Below, piece by piece: positions 6,548 to 16,263 of a DNA stretch of 64,000 nucleotides; within the stretch, counting starts at the first letter, position 1, and the number at the start of each line of letters is the position of its first letter. Under the pieces are notes generated by a model that ran no database searches, was not told where the DNA came from, and saw nothing but the letters and a program-made list of their open reading frames with translations. The translations under genes and the position numbers were made by a program. Source of the DNA: Nocardioides terrae (GTDB lineage Bacteria; Actinomycetota; Actinomycetes; Propionibacteriales; Nocardioidaceae); the NCBI RefSeq assembly GCF_900112345.1, contig NZ_FOLB01000001.1, positions 248,001 through 312,000 on the forward strand. The letters are read 5' to 3'.

Positions 6548-7459
6548 TCACCAGGTGCCGGGCAGCCGGTCGCCGTACCACGCCTCGATCAGCGACCTGC
6601 TGATGGAGACACCGCTCGGCAGCTGGACGTCTCCGGACTCCGCTGCCGAGCGCAGCTCGGCACGGGTGAGCCAACGCGCCTCGACGATCTCGTCCTCGTC
6701 GACCTCGATGTCGGTGCTGTCGGCACGGGCGGTGAACCCGAGCATGAGGCTCGCCGGCAGCGGCCACGGCTGGTTGCCGAAGTAGGTCACCTCGCCGACA
6801 CGTACGCCGGTCTCCTCGGCGACCTCGCGGCGGACCGCGTTCTCCAGCGACTCCCCCGGCTCGCAGAAGCCGGCCAGCGTCGAGAACCGCCGTTCCGGCC
6901 ACACCCGCTGGCGGCCGAGGAGGCAGCGCTCCTCGTCGGCGCCCGGCTCGCCGAAGGTGACCAGCATGATGACGGCGGGGTCGCTCCGGGGGAACTGGAC
7001 GTGGCCGTCGCTGCAGACGAGCTGGTGACCGGCCTGCTGCGGCGTGAGCGGGCGGCCGCAGCGCGGGCAGAAGCGGGTGGCGTGCAGCCACTCGGCCATC
7101 CCGAGGGCGTGCAGCACCAGGGTCGCCTCCCCTTCGGCCTCGCCGGACGCGAGGGTCGGCAGCAGGCCACGCAGTGCCAGCCAGTCCTCGCCCCCCTCGT
7201 CGGCGCCGAGGACCACGGCGAACCGGGTCTGCCCCGCCCGGTCGCCGAGCAGGAGGCGGACGCCTGTCGGGGCCGTGGTCGGGCGCACCCAGTCGATCCG
7301 GCCCTCGGTCATCCGCACCCGGTTGCCGGCCACGAGCATCGCGCGTGATTCCGGGTGCCGCCACTGCCGGTCGAGCCAGTCCTCGTCGTCGCGATGGGCG
7401 TGCAGCCGATCGTGGGCGATGCCCGCGAGGCGCTCGTGCGGATGGGTGTCGGTGCGCAC
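6548..7459 (-). CDS. nudC: NAD(+)/NADH diphosphatase (NudC)
   Basis: A 303-aa protein with the NADH-pyrophosphatase domain order: N-terminal domain, zinc ribbon, Nudix domain. The Nudix box runs from G197 through CEPGESLEN to REVAEETGV (211-219), and the family motif QPWPLPAS follows. NudC cleaves NADH to NMNH and AMP and can remove NAD caps from RNA. The zinc site shows C131, C134 and C149, but the fourth position reads DGH rather than Cys, so the metal site is altered or uses His153. The GTG start at 7459 has TAGGTT 6 nt upstream (leaderless). It converges on mrx1. Confidence 0.92.
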   Translation of the reverse strand: MRTDTHPHERLAGIAHDRLHAHRDDEDWLDRQWRHPESRAMLVAGNRVRMTEGRIDWVRPTTAPTGVRLLLGDRAGQTRFAVVLGADEGGEDWLALRGLLPTLASGEAEGEATLVLHALGMAEWLHATRFCPRCGRPLTPQQAGHQLVCSDGHVQFPRSDPAVIMLVTFGEPGADEERCLLGRQRVWPERRFSTLAGFCEPGESLENAVRREVAEETGVRVGEVTYFGNQPWPLPASLMLGFTARADSTDIEVDEDEIVEARWLTRAELRSAAESGDVQLPSGVSISRSLIEAWYGDRLPGTW

Positions 7460-7465
7460 GTGGCC

Positions 7466-7471
7466 AACCTA
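7466..7471 (-). promoter_or_regulatory. leaderless -10 of nudC
   Basis: TAGGTT on the minus strand, exactly 6 nt before the GTG start codon of nudC; no Shine-Dalgarno is present, which supports both the start and leaderless expression. Confidence 0.5.
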
Positions 7472-7521
7472 GGGCCTGCGGCAATAAGGCGGCAGGCCCG
7501 GGTGTTGAGCAGGTCGTGGAC

Positions 7522-8598
7522 ATGCCTCTCGACTCCGTCGTCATCGGCGCCGGGCAGGCGGGACTCTCGGCCAGCCACCACCTGCGGCGGCGCGGCATCG
7601 ACCACGTCGTGCTCGACGCCGACGAGGCGCCGGGCGGTGCCTGGCAGCACCGCTGGGACTCCTTGACGATGGCCGACGTGCACGGCATCGCCGAGCTCCC
7701 CGACAGTCGGCCGCCGGTCGACCCGGGTCGGGTGAACGTCGTCGTGCCGGCGTACTTCTCCCACTACGAGCGCGATCACGACCTGCCCGTCATCCGGCCG
7801 GTGCGCGTCGACCGGGTCGAGCCGGCCGGTGATCTGTTGCGGGTCCGTGCAGGCACCCGGGAGTGGCCGACCCGGACCATCGTCAACGCGACGGGCACGT
7901 GGTCGCAGCCGCACCTGCCCTCCTACCCGGCCGGCGCGACGTTCGCCGGCGAGCAGCTGCACACCCACGACTACCCCGGGCCCGACCACTTCCGGGGCCG
8001 CCGGGTGGTCGTCGTCGGCGGCGGCGCGTCGGCGGTCCAGCTGCTCGGAGAGCTCGCGCTCGCCGTCGACGACCCTGCTCGCGACCTGACGTGGGTGACC
8101 CGGCGCGAGCCGGTGTGGCGGACCGGCGGCTTCGACCGGGAGGCCGGTGCCGCGGCCGTGGCCCTCGTCGAGGACCGGGTACGCCGCGGCCTGCCACCCG
8201 CCAGCGTCGTGTCGGTGACCGGGCTCATGCTGCGGCCGCAGGAGGAGGCGGCCCGTCAGCTCGGCGTCTATGACCGACGCCTGCCGATGTTCGCCTCGAT
8301 CGAGCCGTCGGGCGTGCGCTGGGCCGACGGCACCTTCCGCGAGGCCGACGTGATCCTGTGGGCGACCGGATTCCGGCCCGCGATCAGGCACCTCGCCCCG
8401 CTCCACCTTCGCAGCGCGGCCGGCGGCATCCAGCTGGACCGGTTCGGCACCACCGCCGTCGCCGACCCGCGCGTCCAGCTCGTCGGCTACGGCCCGTCGG
8501 CCTCGACGATCGGCGCCAACCGGGCCGGCCGGTTCGCCGCCCGAAGGGTCGCCGCCTGGCTCGATCGCGATCAGCTCAGCAGCGCCTCCAGCGCCTGA
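7522..8598 (+). CDS. FAD/NAD(P)-dependent oxidoreductase, flavin monooxygenase-like
   Basis: A 358-aa protein with two dinucleotide-binding folds. The FAD site GAGQAG is near the N-terminus, a second GGGASA in VVVVGGGASAVQ is near residue 165, and the ATGFRP motif of flavin monooxygenases is near residue 285. It looks like a single-component flavoprotein oxidoreductase; the substrate cannot be inferred. ATG 7522 is used, though GTG 7516 is possible. The 3' end overlaps the adnB 3' end on the other strand by 28 bp. Confidence 0.75.
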   Translation: MPLDSVVIGAGQAGLSASHHLRRRGIDHVVLDADEAPGGAWQHRWDSLTMADVHGIAELPDSRPPVDPGRVNVVVPAYFSHYERDHDLPVIRPVRVDRVEPAGDLLRVRAGTREWPTRTIVNATGTWSQPHLPSYPAGATFAGEQLHTHDYPGPDHFRGRRVVVVGGGASAVQLLGELALAVDDPARDLTWVTRREPVWRTGGFDREAGAAAVALVEDRVRRGLPPASVVSVTGLMLRPQEEAARQLGVYDRRLPMFASIEPSGVRWADGTFREADVILWATGFRPAIRHLAPLHLRSAAGGIQLDRFGTTAVADPRVQLVGYGPSASTIGANRAGRFAARRVAAWLDRDQLSSASSA

Positions 8599-11500
8599 CG
8601 GTCGGGTAGATCGGCCGGCTCGACGATCGCGCCGGTGCGGACGTAGACGAACGCCGCGCGCACCTGCTCGAGCGGCACCCCCTGGAGCTCGGCCCAGGCG
8701 ACGCGGTAGATCGCCAGCTGGAGCGGATCGGCGGTGGCGGCCCTGCTGGTCTTCCAGTCGACGAGCAGCCACGAGCCGTCGGGCTCGCGGTAGACGGCGT
8801 CGATGCGCCCGCGCACCACCTGACCGGCGAGGACGAGCGCGAACGGCGCCTCGACGCGGTGGGGCGGCCGGTCGGCGAAGTCGCCCGCCTCGAACGCCTT
8901 GACCACCTCCGCCAGGTCGGCGTCGTCGACGATGTCGGCGTCGCCGCGCCCCGGCAGCTCGTCGGGGTCGAAGAGGTCCTGCTGGCCGAACCGCGCTTCG
9001 ACCCAGGCGTGGAAGCGGGTGCCGAACCGGGCCGCCGACGACGGCTGCCGCGGCACCGGCCGGGCCAGCTCGCGGGCGAACGCCTCCGGATCGTCGCGGA
9101 GTCGGGCGAGCGCTGTGGCGGACAGGCTCTGCGGGCGGCGTACGACGACCTGCTGCTCGGCCTCGGCACGGGCCTCGGCCACCAGCCGGTCGATCTCCTC
9201 GTCCCACTCGGCGACCCGTGCCGCCTGGACCATGTCGAGGTCGTCCTCGGCCGTCGCGTCGACGCTGCGCACCAGCTCGGCGGCGGCCAGCCGCCGGCGC
9301 GCCTCCGCGCCCGGACCGGTCGCCGGCCAGGGCCGGGACGGATCGACGGCGGCGTAGGGGTTCGGCGTCTGCTTGGGGTCCGGCTTGACCAGCCAGTCCA
9401 CGGCGGTGCCGCGCGCCTCGAGGTGCTCGCGGACGACCGCCTGGTAGGCCGAGGGGCCGAACGGCGTCTTGCGCGGGGTCCACAGATAGCTGGTCACCGA
9501 GAGCCGGTCCTCGGCGCGGGTGAAGGCGACGTAGCCCAGGCGGAGCTCCTCGGCGGCCTCGTGCACCTTCACCGCGGCGCGGTAGGCGTCGATGGCGGGC
9601 TTGTCGAAGCCCTCGAGGTGGGGCAGGTCGCGGGCGTCACGCCGCAGCCGGGACGGCAGCACCGAGGGCGTGGTCAGCCAGGTCGGCCGGGTGCGGTTGG
9701 ACGGGAAGACCGTCTCGCACACGCCGACGAGGAACACCTCCGCCCACTCCAGGCCCTTGGAGCGGTGCACGGTGAGGAGCTTGACCGAGTCCGCCGCCGA
9801 CGGGGTGGCCAGCTCCAGCCCGCTGCCCTCCTCCTCCTCGGCGGTGAGGTAGGCCAGCAGCGCGGCCATCGACACGTCGCCGTCGATGGCCTGGAAGTCG
9901 GCGACCGCCTTGACGAAGAGGTCGACATTGTCGCGCCGCGTGGCGGCGGCCGGCCCGGTGGCCGAGGCCAGCTCGACGTCGGTCCCGATCGTGTCGATCA
10001 CGCGGCGCACCACGTCGAGGAGCGGCTCGCCCGCGTGGGAGCGCAGGAAGCGCAGCTCGCCGGCCAGCAGACCGAACCGCTCCCGCGCCTCGGGTGAGTA
10101 GGGCCAGTGGGCCGGGTCGCCGGGGTCGGCCAGTGCGTCGTCGAGGGCCGGCAGCTCGGCTGGGTCGATGCCGTCGGCGATGGCGACCATGGCGTCGGCG
10201 ATCGAGCCGGCCTCGGCCGTGCGACGGCCGCCCGCGAGCCCTTGGGCGCGCAGGGCGAGCAGCTTCTGGTCGCGCGGGCCGATCGCCCAGCGTGGTCCGT
10301 TGAGCAGGGTGAGCAGCGCGGCGTTGGCCGTGACGTCGTGGAGCAGGTGGAGCACGGCGACGATCTCGGCGACCTCGGGCAACCGCAGCAACCCGGCGAG
10401 GCCGACGATCTCCACCGGGATGTCGGCGGTGGTCAGCACGTCGAAGACGCGCTCGGCGGAGGCGTTGTCGCGGGTGAGGACCGCGAGCCGCGACCAGGCC
10501 GGCTCGGAGTCCGCCGCGAGCGCGGCGTGAGCGATCTTGACCTCCTCGGCCAGCCAGGCGAGCTCGTCGTCCTGCCGCTCGAAGACCCGGGCGGTGACCC
10601 GCCCCTCCCCCTTGCGCGGGTCGGGCACGAGCGGCCGGACGCCGGGCGTGGCGTCGTACAACGGCTGGGCGAGCTCGTTGGCGACGGCCAGGATCTGGCT
10701 GCCGGAGCGACGGTTGACGGTGAGGTGGAAGAGCGGGACCTGGCCGCCGTCGCGGCGGGGGAAGGTGTCGGCGAAGCCGAGGATGTTGGAGACCGAGGCG
10801 CCGCGCCAGCCGTAGATCGCCTGGTTGGGGTCGCCCACCGCCATCACGGCGTGGCCCTCGCCGAACAGCCGGGACAGCATGATCGCCTGGGCGGTCGAGG
10901 TGTCCTGGTATTCGTCGAGCATCACGACCTTGAAGCGCTGCCGCTCCGCGGCGCCCACCTCCGGCTGCTCGTCGGCGAGCCGCGCGGCGAGCGCGATCTG
11001 GTCGGAGAAGTCCATGAGCCGCAGGTCGGCCTTCACCCGGCGGTAGGTCTCGACGAGCTGCAGCAGCTCCTCGCGTCGCTCGACCGCGTCGAGCGCCTTC
11101 TCGACCGGCTCGAGCCAGGTCTTGCGCGCCTTGCCGGCCAGCTCCTCCTCGCGCGCACGCTCGAAGCCGCGTCGCACGTCGGCGTCGTGCGCCCGCACGT
11201 CGTCGGGCTCGCGCAGGTGCTCGTTGAGGGAGCTGTCGAGCGCGAGCAGCCACTGGATGACGGTCGGCGGGTGGTCGGAGAGCAGGACGACCTCGCCGCC
11301 GTGCCGGTCGATGGCGCGCGCACCCAGCTGGTAGCGCGCCGCGTCCGTGATCACGCGGGTGTCGGGCTCGTGGCCGATGCGGAGGCCGTGGTCGGTGAGC
11401 AGACCGGCGGCGTAGGCGTTGTAGGTGGACACGGTGGGCTCGAGGACCTCGCCCTCCTCGTCCTCCTCGAGGACGCCTGCGTTGTCGAGCGCCTGGCGGA

Positions 11501-11756
11501 TCTTCGCGCGCAGCTGCGCGGTCGCCTTGGTCGTGAAGGTCAGGCCCAGCACCTCGTCGGGCCGGACCTGGCCGGTGACGACGAGGTAGACGACACGCGC
11601 CGCCATCAGCGTGGTCTTGCCGGACCCCGCGCCCGCGATGACGACGACCGGCTCGAGCGGCGCCGTGATCGCCTGCCACTGCTCGGGCGAGGCGGGGTGG
11701 TCCTCCCCCATGATCGCCTGGAGCTCCTCGGGCGTGCGGACATCGCGCGCGCTCAT
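8571..11756 (-). CDS. adnB: AdnB-like helicase-nuclease subunit
   Basis: A 1061-aa UvrD-family motor with a RecB-type nuclease at its C-terminus. Walker A GAGSGKT lies near residue 43, Walker B DEYQDT in the motor domain, and nuclease residues in GRIDAV and VDWKTS near the end. With AdnA it forms the heterodimeric DNA end-resection machine of actinobacteria, which replaces RecBCD/AddAB. Its ATG overlaps the adnA stop by 4 nt (ATGA), so the two are translationally coupled and made in equal amounts. Length and order match the mycobacterial pair (about 1100 and 1050 aa). Confidence 0.9.
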   Translation of the reverse strand: MSARDVRTPEELQAIMGEDHPASPEQWQAITAPLEPVVVIAGAGSGKTTLMAARVVYLVVTGQVRPDEVLGLTFTTKATAQLRAKIRQALDNAGVLEEDEEGEVLEPTVSTYNAYAAGLLTDHGLRIGHEPDTRVITDAARYQLGARAIDRHGGEVVLLSDHPPTVIQWLLALDSSLNEHLREPDDVRAHDADVRRGFERAREEELAGKARKTWLEPVEKALDAVERREELLQLVETYRRVKADLRLMDFSDQIALAARLADEQPEVGAAERQRFKVVMLDEYQDTSTAQAIMLSRLFGEGHAVMAVGDPNQAIYGWRGASVSNILGFADTFPRRDGGQVPLFHLTVNRRSGSQILAVANELAQPLYDATPGVRPLVPDPRKGEGRVTARVFERQDDELAWLAEEVKIAHAALAADSEPAWSRLAVLTRDNASAERVFDVLTTADIPVEIVGLAGLLRLPEVAEIVAVLHLLHDVTANAALLTLLNGPRWAIGPRDQKLLALRAQGLAGGRRTAEAGSIADAMVAIADGIDPAELPALDDALADPGDPAHWPYSPEARERFGLLAGELRFLRSHAGEPLLDVVRRVIDTIGTDVELASATGPAAATRRDNVDLFVKAVADFQAIDGDVSMAALLAYLTAEEEEGSGLELATPSAADSVKLLTVHRSKGLEWAEVFLVGVCETVFPSNRTRPTWLTTPSVLPSRLRRDARDLPHLEGFDKPAIDAYRAAVKVHEAAEELRLGYVAFTRAEDRLSVTSYLWTPRKTPFGPSAYQAVVREHLEARGTAVDWLVKPDPKQTPNPYAAVDPSRPWPATGPGAEARRRLAAAELVRSVDATAEDDLDMVQAARVAEWDEEIDRLVAEARAEAEQQVVVRRPQSLSATALARLRDDPEAFARELARPVPRQPSSAARFGTRFHAWVEARFGQQDLFDPDELPGRGDADIVDDADLAEVVKAFEAGDFADRPPHRVEAPFALVLAGQVVRGRIDAVYREPDGSWLLVDWKTSRAATADPLQLAIYRVAWAELQGVPLEQVRAAFVYVRTGAIVEPADLPDRQALEALLS

Positions 11757-14700
11757 GCGGTCACCGCCCCGGCGCCCCTGATCGGGCAGAGGCTGAGGTA
11801 GTCGCAGCGCTTGCAGTGCTCCCCCGAGACGGCCGGCAGCTCCTCGGCTCGCAGCCGCTGCGCCGCGACGGCGAGCTGGCGGCGCAGCTCGGCGCGGACG
11901 GCGCCGGTGTCGTCGTGGGCCTCCTGGCGCTGGACCTTCACGGCCAGCGCCGGATCGGGCATCCCGAGCTGGACCAGCTCTCCACCGCCACTGCCCGCAC
12001 CCGGCGCGTGCTCGGCGACGCCGCCGCTGTCGATGGCGAGCTGGTAGACGGCCAGCTGGGCGTTGGACTCGACCGACCTGTCGCTGGGCGGGTTCTTCCC
12101 GGTCTTCAGGTCCACCACGACGACGTGGCCGTTGCGATCCAGCTCGAGCCGGTCGGCCCGGCCGGTGAGGGTCACGGTCTCCCCGTCGTCCAGGCGTACG
12201 TCGGCCCGGAAGGCGACCTCGACGTCGACCAGCCTCCGCGCATTGCCGAGGTGCCAGGCGACGAACCGCTCGAGCGCGGACCGGATCCGGGCGTGCTCGC
12301 GCTGGCTGGCCCACTGCACCCGGAAGCTCAGCCGGCTCCAGACCGCGTCGACGTGCTCCATCAGCACGTCGACGTCGGGCGGCAGGTCGGCGGTCGCCAC
12401 CCGCTGGGCCAGCGCGTGGACGATCTCTCCGACGTTGGCCGCTTGGTGCGAGGCGGCGATCCCGCCCGCCTCGCGGGAGAGGAACCACTGGGTGGGGCAC
12501 TGCAGCAGCCCGTCGAGGACGCTCGGCGAGATCGGCACCGGCTTCGCCGGGTCGCGCAGCGGGGTGACCGACCGCGACGCCGAGCGGGTCCCCCACCAGG
12601 TCGACGGGTCGGCCGCCGGCACGAGCGGGCGCTCGCCGCGCGACTCCCCCGCCAGCCGGGCCAGCCGGCGGGCGGCCGCGAGCCGCAGAGGCTCCTCGGT
12701 CTCGGGGTCGGCGACGACGCGGCGCAGCTCGGCGACGAGACCACCGAGGGAGAGCGGCCGGCGCGGGCGCCCGATGGTGCGCTCGACGCTCACGCCGAGC
12801 TCGTCGAGGAAGCGGCTGGGCTGCTCGCCCTCGTCGTCGTCGGAGTGGACGGCGGTGACGATCAGCCGCTCGCGGGCGCGGGTGCAGGCGACGTAGAACA
12901 GCCGTCGCTCCTCGGCGAGCAGCTCGCGGGCGGTCAGCGGCGGGACGAGCCCGTCGTCGCCGATCCGGTCGGGCTGCAGCAGGCTGCTGCGCCGGCGCAG
13001 GTCCGGCCACGCCTCTGCCTGCACGTGGGCGACGACGACGAGCCGCCACTCCAGGCCCTTGGACCGGTGGGCCGTCAGCAGCCGCACGGCCGCACCGCGG
13101 GCGCCTCGCTCGGCGAGCGTGTCGGCCGGGATCTGCTGGGCGGAGAGGAGCTCGAGGAACGTGCGGGCCCCGGCCCGGTCGCGCTGCGCCTCGATCCGGG
13201 CGGCGGCGTCGAAGAGCGCGAGGATGGCGTCGAGGTCGCGGTTGGCCCGGCGCGCGGAGCCGCCGCCGAGCTCGACGGCCCGCTGCAGCCGCTCCGGCCA
13301 CCGGGTCGACGACCACAGCTCCCAGAGCAGCTCCTCCGGGCTGGCGCCGTCCTCCTCCATCTCGGCGACGCGGTGGAGCAGCTCCACCGTCGCGCAGGCC
13401 CGGGACACGGCGGCGTCGTCGTCGACGCCCGCCAGGAAGTCCCGGTCGACCAGCGCGTCGCGCAGGAGCTCGCGCGAGGACCGGACCGGCCGCTCCTCCT
13501 CGGCCGCCCGGACCTTCTCCCGGCTGCGCAGGGCGCGCGCCAGGCGGCGTACGTCCGGGGCGGCGAGGCCGCCGAGCGGGCCGGTGAGGATGCCCTCCAC
13601 CTGGGCGTGGTCGACGAAGTCGGCGTGCTCGGGATCGTCGTTGCCGAGATTCAGGGCCGCACGCAGCGCCGCGAGGAGCGGCTCGACCGCGGGGTCGCGC
13701 ACCAGCGGCACCTCGTCGCCGGCCACCTCGACCGGGACGCCGAGCGCCCCCAGGGCACGGCGCAGCGGCGGGATGGTCGACCGGCCGGACCTGACCAGGA
13801 CCGCCATCTCGTCCCAGCCGATGCCGTCCTCGAGGTGGGCGCGGCGGAGGAGGTCGGCGAGGTGCTCGGCCTCGGCGCGCTCGCTGTCGAACGTCATCAC
13901 CTGGACGCGTCCGGCCGGGCCGTCGGCCTGCGGCGCCAGGAAGGCCTCCCTGGCCTCCTCGTCGATCGTGCCCGGCAGGCCGATGCGGCCGGCGACGCGC
14001 TGCGCGGCGACCAGGAGCCGCGGGCCGAAGCGCCGCGTCGTGCGCAGGGCGACGACCGGGGCGGCGGCACCGCTCGCCTGCGGGAACTCGGTGGGGAACT
14101 CGAGGATCCCGCGGACCTCGGCGCCGCGGAAGCCGTAGATCGACTGGTGAGGGTCCCCCACGACGACCAGGTCGCGGCCATCGCCGGCCAGAGCACGCAG
14201 CAGGGCGACCTGGCCCGGGTCGGTGTCCTGGTACTCGTCCACGAAGACATGGCGGTAGCGCGCGCGCAGCTCGTCGCGGTGGACCTGCGCCTCGATCGTC
14301 GCGCGCCGGATCAGGTCGGCGTAGTCCGTCGCGCCCTGGCTGTCGAGGTTGGTGAGGTAGGAGTCGAGGAAGAGGCCGGCCGCGGCGAACTCCGGGATCC
14401 GCTCCTGCTCGCCGAGCAGCCGAAGGTCCTCGCCCTCGAGCCCCTTCTCCCGCGCTCGCGAGAGCACGGCCTGCACCTCGCGCGCGAAGCCACGGGTGCC
14501 GAGGGCGCGGCGCAGGCTGTCGGGCCAGTGCACCGACTCCGGGTGGTCGGCGAGCAGCTCGCGCAGCACCACGTCGGCCTCGGGGGCACTGAGCAGCCGC
14601 AGAGGCGCTTCGTAGAGCTCCTTGGGGGCGTAGGCGCGGATCAGGCCGTAGGCGAAGGAGTGGAACGTCGAGCACGGCGTCGCGCTCATGGTCCGGCCCA

Positions 14701-14965
14701 GGCGAGCGGTGATCCGGTCGCGCAGCTGGTCGGCCGCCTTGCGGGAGAACGTCAGCGCGAGCACCTGGTCGGGCTGCGCCCCGCGCTGCTCGATCCTCTC
14801 GACGATCGCCTCGACCAGCGTCGTCGTCTTGCCCGTGCCGGGCCCCGCGAGGACGAGCAGCGGCCCGCCCGGATGGTCGACGACGCGCTGCTGGTGCTCG
14901 TCGAGGGCCGGCGGCGCCGGCGCGGGCGCCGGGTCGGCGAGACGGTAGGTGACGGTGGGGCTCAT
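11753..14965 (-). CDS. adnA: AdnA-like helicase-nuclease subunit
   Basis: A 1070-aa protein. Walker A GPGTGKT and DEYQDT lie in an N-terminal UvrD-like motor. The C-terminal RecB-family nuclease has GRADR and VDLKTG, framed by cysteines for an iron-sulfur cluster (QCPTQW, then CKRCDYLSLC). ATG 14965 follows GGAGTGG with 11-nt spacing; the longer frame to 15046 is not needed for the domain. First gene of the adnAB operon. It diverges from the CaiB-type gene. Confidence 0.9.
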   Translation of the reverse strand: MSPTVTYRLADPAPAPAPPALDEHQQRVVDHPGGPLLVLAGPGTGKTTTLVEAIVERIEQRGAQPDQVLALTFSRKAADQLRDRITARLGRTMSATPCSTFHSFAYGLIRAYAPKELYEAPLRLLSAPEADVVLRELLADHPESVHWPDSLRRALGTRGFAREVQAVLSRAREKGLEGEDLRLLGEQERIPEFAAAGLFLDSYLTNLDSQGATDYADLIRRATIEAQVHRDELRARYRHVFVDEYQDTDPGQVALLRALAGDGRDLVVVGDPHQSIYGFRGAEVRGILEFPTEFPQASGAAAPVVALRTTRRFGPRLLVAAQRVAGRIGLPGTIDEEAREAFLAPQADGPAGRVQVMTFDSERAEAEHLADLLRRAHLEDGIGWDEMAVLVRSGRSTIPPLRRALGALGVPVEVAGDEVPLVRDPAVEPLLAALRAALNLGNDDPEHADFVDHAQVEGILTGPLGGLAAPDVRRLARALRSREKVRAAEEERPVRSSRELLRDALVDRDFLAGVDDDAAVSRACATVELLHRVAEMEEDGASPEELLWELWSSTRWPERLQRAVELGGGSARRANRDLDAILALFDAAARIEAQRDRAGARTFLELLSAQQIPADTLAERGARGAAVRLLTAHRSKGLEWRLVVVAHVQAEAWPDLRRRSSLLQPDRIGDDGLVPPLTARELLAEERRLFYVACTRARERLIVTAVHSDDDEGEQPSRFLDELGVSVERTIGRPRRPLSLGGLVAELRRVVADPETEEPLRLAAARRLARLAGESRGERPLVPAADPSTWWGTRSASRSVTPLRDPAKPVPISPSVLDGLLQCPTQWFLSREAGGIAASHQAANVGEIVHALAQRVATADLPPDVDVLMEHVDAVWSRLSFRVQWASQREHARIRSALERFVAWHLGNARRLVDVEVAFRADVRLDDGETVTLTGRADRLELDRNGHVVVVDLKTGKNPPSDRSVESNAQLAVYQLAIDSGGVAEHAPGAGSGGGELVQLGMPDPALAVKVQRQEAHDDTGAVRAELRRQLAVAAQRLRAEELPAVSGEHCKRCDYLSLCPIRGAGAVTA

Positions 14966-15099
14966 GGCAGGAACCACTCCATCATGTGCCACCGACACCT
15001 CCGACGCCGCCCGAACCGCCGGATTGCCCGAACCCGGTCGCGACATTGGTCGAGAGATGCCATTCCGAGGCAGTCCCGGCCGATGTGAGGCTGGCGCGC

Positions 15100-16254
15100 A
15101 TGACCGGTCCCCTCGCCGACCTGCTGGTCCTCGACCTGACCCGGGCCCTCGCCGGCCCCCACGCCGCGATGACGCTCGGCGACCTGGGTGCCCGGGTCAT
15201 CAAGATCGAGCCGCCCAACGGGGACGACTCCCGGTCGTGGGGGCCGCCGTTCATGGACGACAGCGAGCACACCTCGACGTACTTCCTCTCGGCCAACCGC
15301 AACAAGGAGTCGGTCGTCCTCGACCTCAAGAGCCCGGAGGACGCCCGGCTGCTCGAGCGGATGGTCGCCAGGGCCGACGTCCTCATGGAGAACTACCGCC
15401 CCGGCGTCCTCGACCGGCTCGGCTTCTCCATGGACCGCCTGCACGAGCTGAACCCGCGGCTGATCGTGCTGTCGATCACCGGCTTCGGCCACGACGGGCC
15501 GGAGGCCTCGCGGGCGGGCTACGACCAGATCGCGCAGGGCGAGGGCGGCATCATGTCGCTCACGGGCGTCGGTGCGCCGACCAAGGTCGGCGTCCCGATC
15601 GGCGACCTGGTGGCCGGGGTGAACGGCGTCGTCGGCGTCCTGGCCGCCCTGCACGAGCGGGCGTCGACCGGGCGTGGACGGGTGGTGCGGACCTCGCTGC
15701 TGGCCGGCATGGTCGGGTTCCACGCCTTCCAGGGCACCCGCTGGACGGTCGCCAAGGAGGTGCCGGGGCTCGCCGGCGGCCACCACCCGTCGATCGCGCC
15801 GTACGGCATGTTCGCCACGGCGACCGCGCCGATCCAGATCGCCTGCGGCTCGGAGTCGCTGTGGCGGGCGCTCTGCGGCACGCTGGGGTGGGACCCGGCC
15901 GTCGACGGGTTCGCGACGAACCGCGAGCGGGTCGCGAACCGGCCCGCCCTCGTGGAGCGGCTCGAGAGCGACTTCGCGTCCGCCCCGGCCGAGCACTGGC
16001 TGGCCCTGCTCGACGCGGCCGGCGTCCCGTCGGGCAAGGTCCGCACGCTCGACGACGTCTACGAGTGGGAGCAGACCCGCTCGCAGGGCCTGGTGGTCAC
16101 CGTGGACCACGCCACGCTCGGCCCGATCGAGCTGCCCGGCTCGCCTCTGCGCTTCGACGACAACGCCTACTCCGGCGCCCGCGAGACGCACCTCGCTCCC
16201 CCGCTGCTCGGTGAGCACACCGAGGCGGCGCGGGCGGAGTTCGCCGAGGCCTAG
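15100..16254 (+). CDS. CaiB/BaiF family CoA-transferase (class III)
   Basis: A 384-aa family III CoA-transferase. VLDLTRALAGPHA opens the Rossmann-like domain, ENYRPG (97-102) is the classic motif, and D142 in GYDQIAQ is the expected catalytic aspartate that forms the acyl-anhydride. These enzymes move CoA between acyl-CoA and a free acid (formyl-CoA transferase, mesaconyl-CoA transferase, racemases). The specific substrate is not evident. ATG 15100 follows TGTGAGG. The TAG stop is part of the next gene's -10 box. Confidence 0.87.
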   Translation: MTGPLADLLVLDLTRALAGPHAAMTLGDLGARVIKIEPPNGDDSRSWGPPFMDDSEHTSTYFLSANRNKESVVLDLKSPEDARLLERMVARADVLMENYRPGVLDRLGFSMDRLHELNPRLIVLSITGFGHDGPEASRAGYDQIAQGEGGIMSLTGVGAPTKVGVPIGDLVAGVNGVVGVLAALHERASTGRGRVVRTSLLAGMVGFHAFQGTRWTVAKEVPGLAGGHHPSIAPYGMFATATAPIQIACGSESLWRALCGTLGWDPAVDGFATNRERVANRPALVERLESDFASAPAEHWLALLDAAGVPSGKVRTLDDVYEWEQTRSQGLVVTVDHATLGPIELPGSPLRFDDNAYSGARETHLAPPLLGEHTEAARAEFAEA

Positions 16255-16257
16255 CCT
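16252..16257 (+). promoter_or_regulatory. leaderless -10 of the TfoX-like gene
   Basis: TAGCCT begins with the TAG stop of the CoA-transferase and ends 6 nt before the ATG at 16264. There is no Shine-Dalgarno, consistent with a leaderless mRNA. Confidence 0.5.
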
Positions 16258-16263
16258 GGCCCC

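Noticed and set aside
8571..14675. One continuous 2034-codon frame across both adn genes
   Set aside because: The upstream part is a GC-driven shadow of adnA in another frame; AdnB starts at its own ATG (11756).
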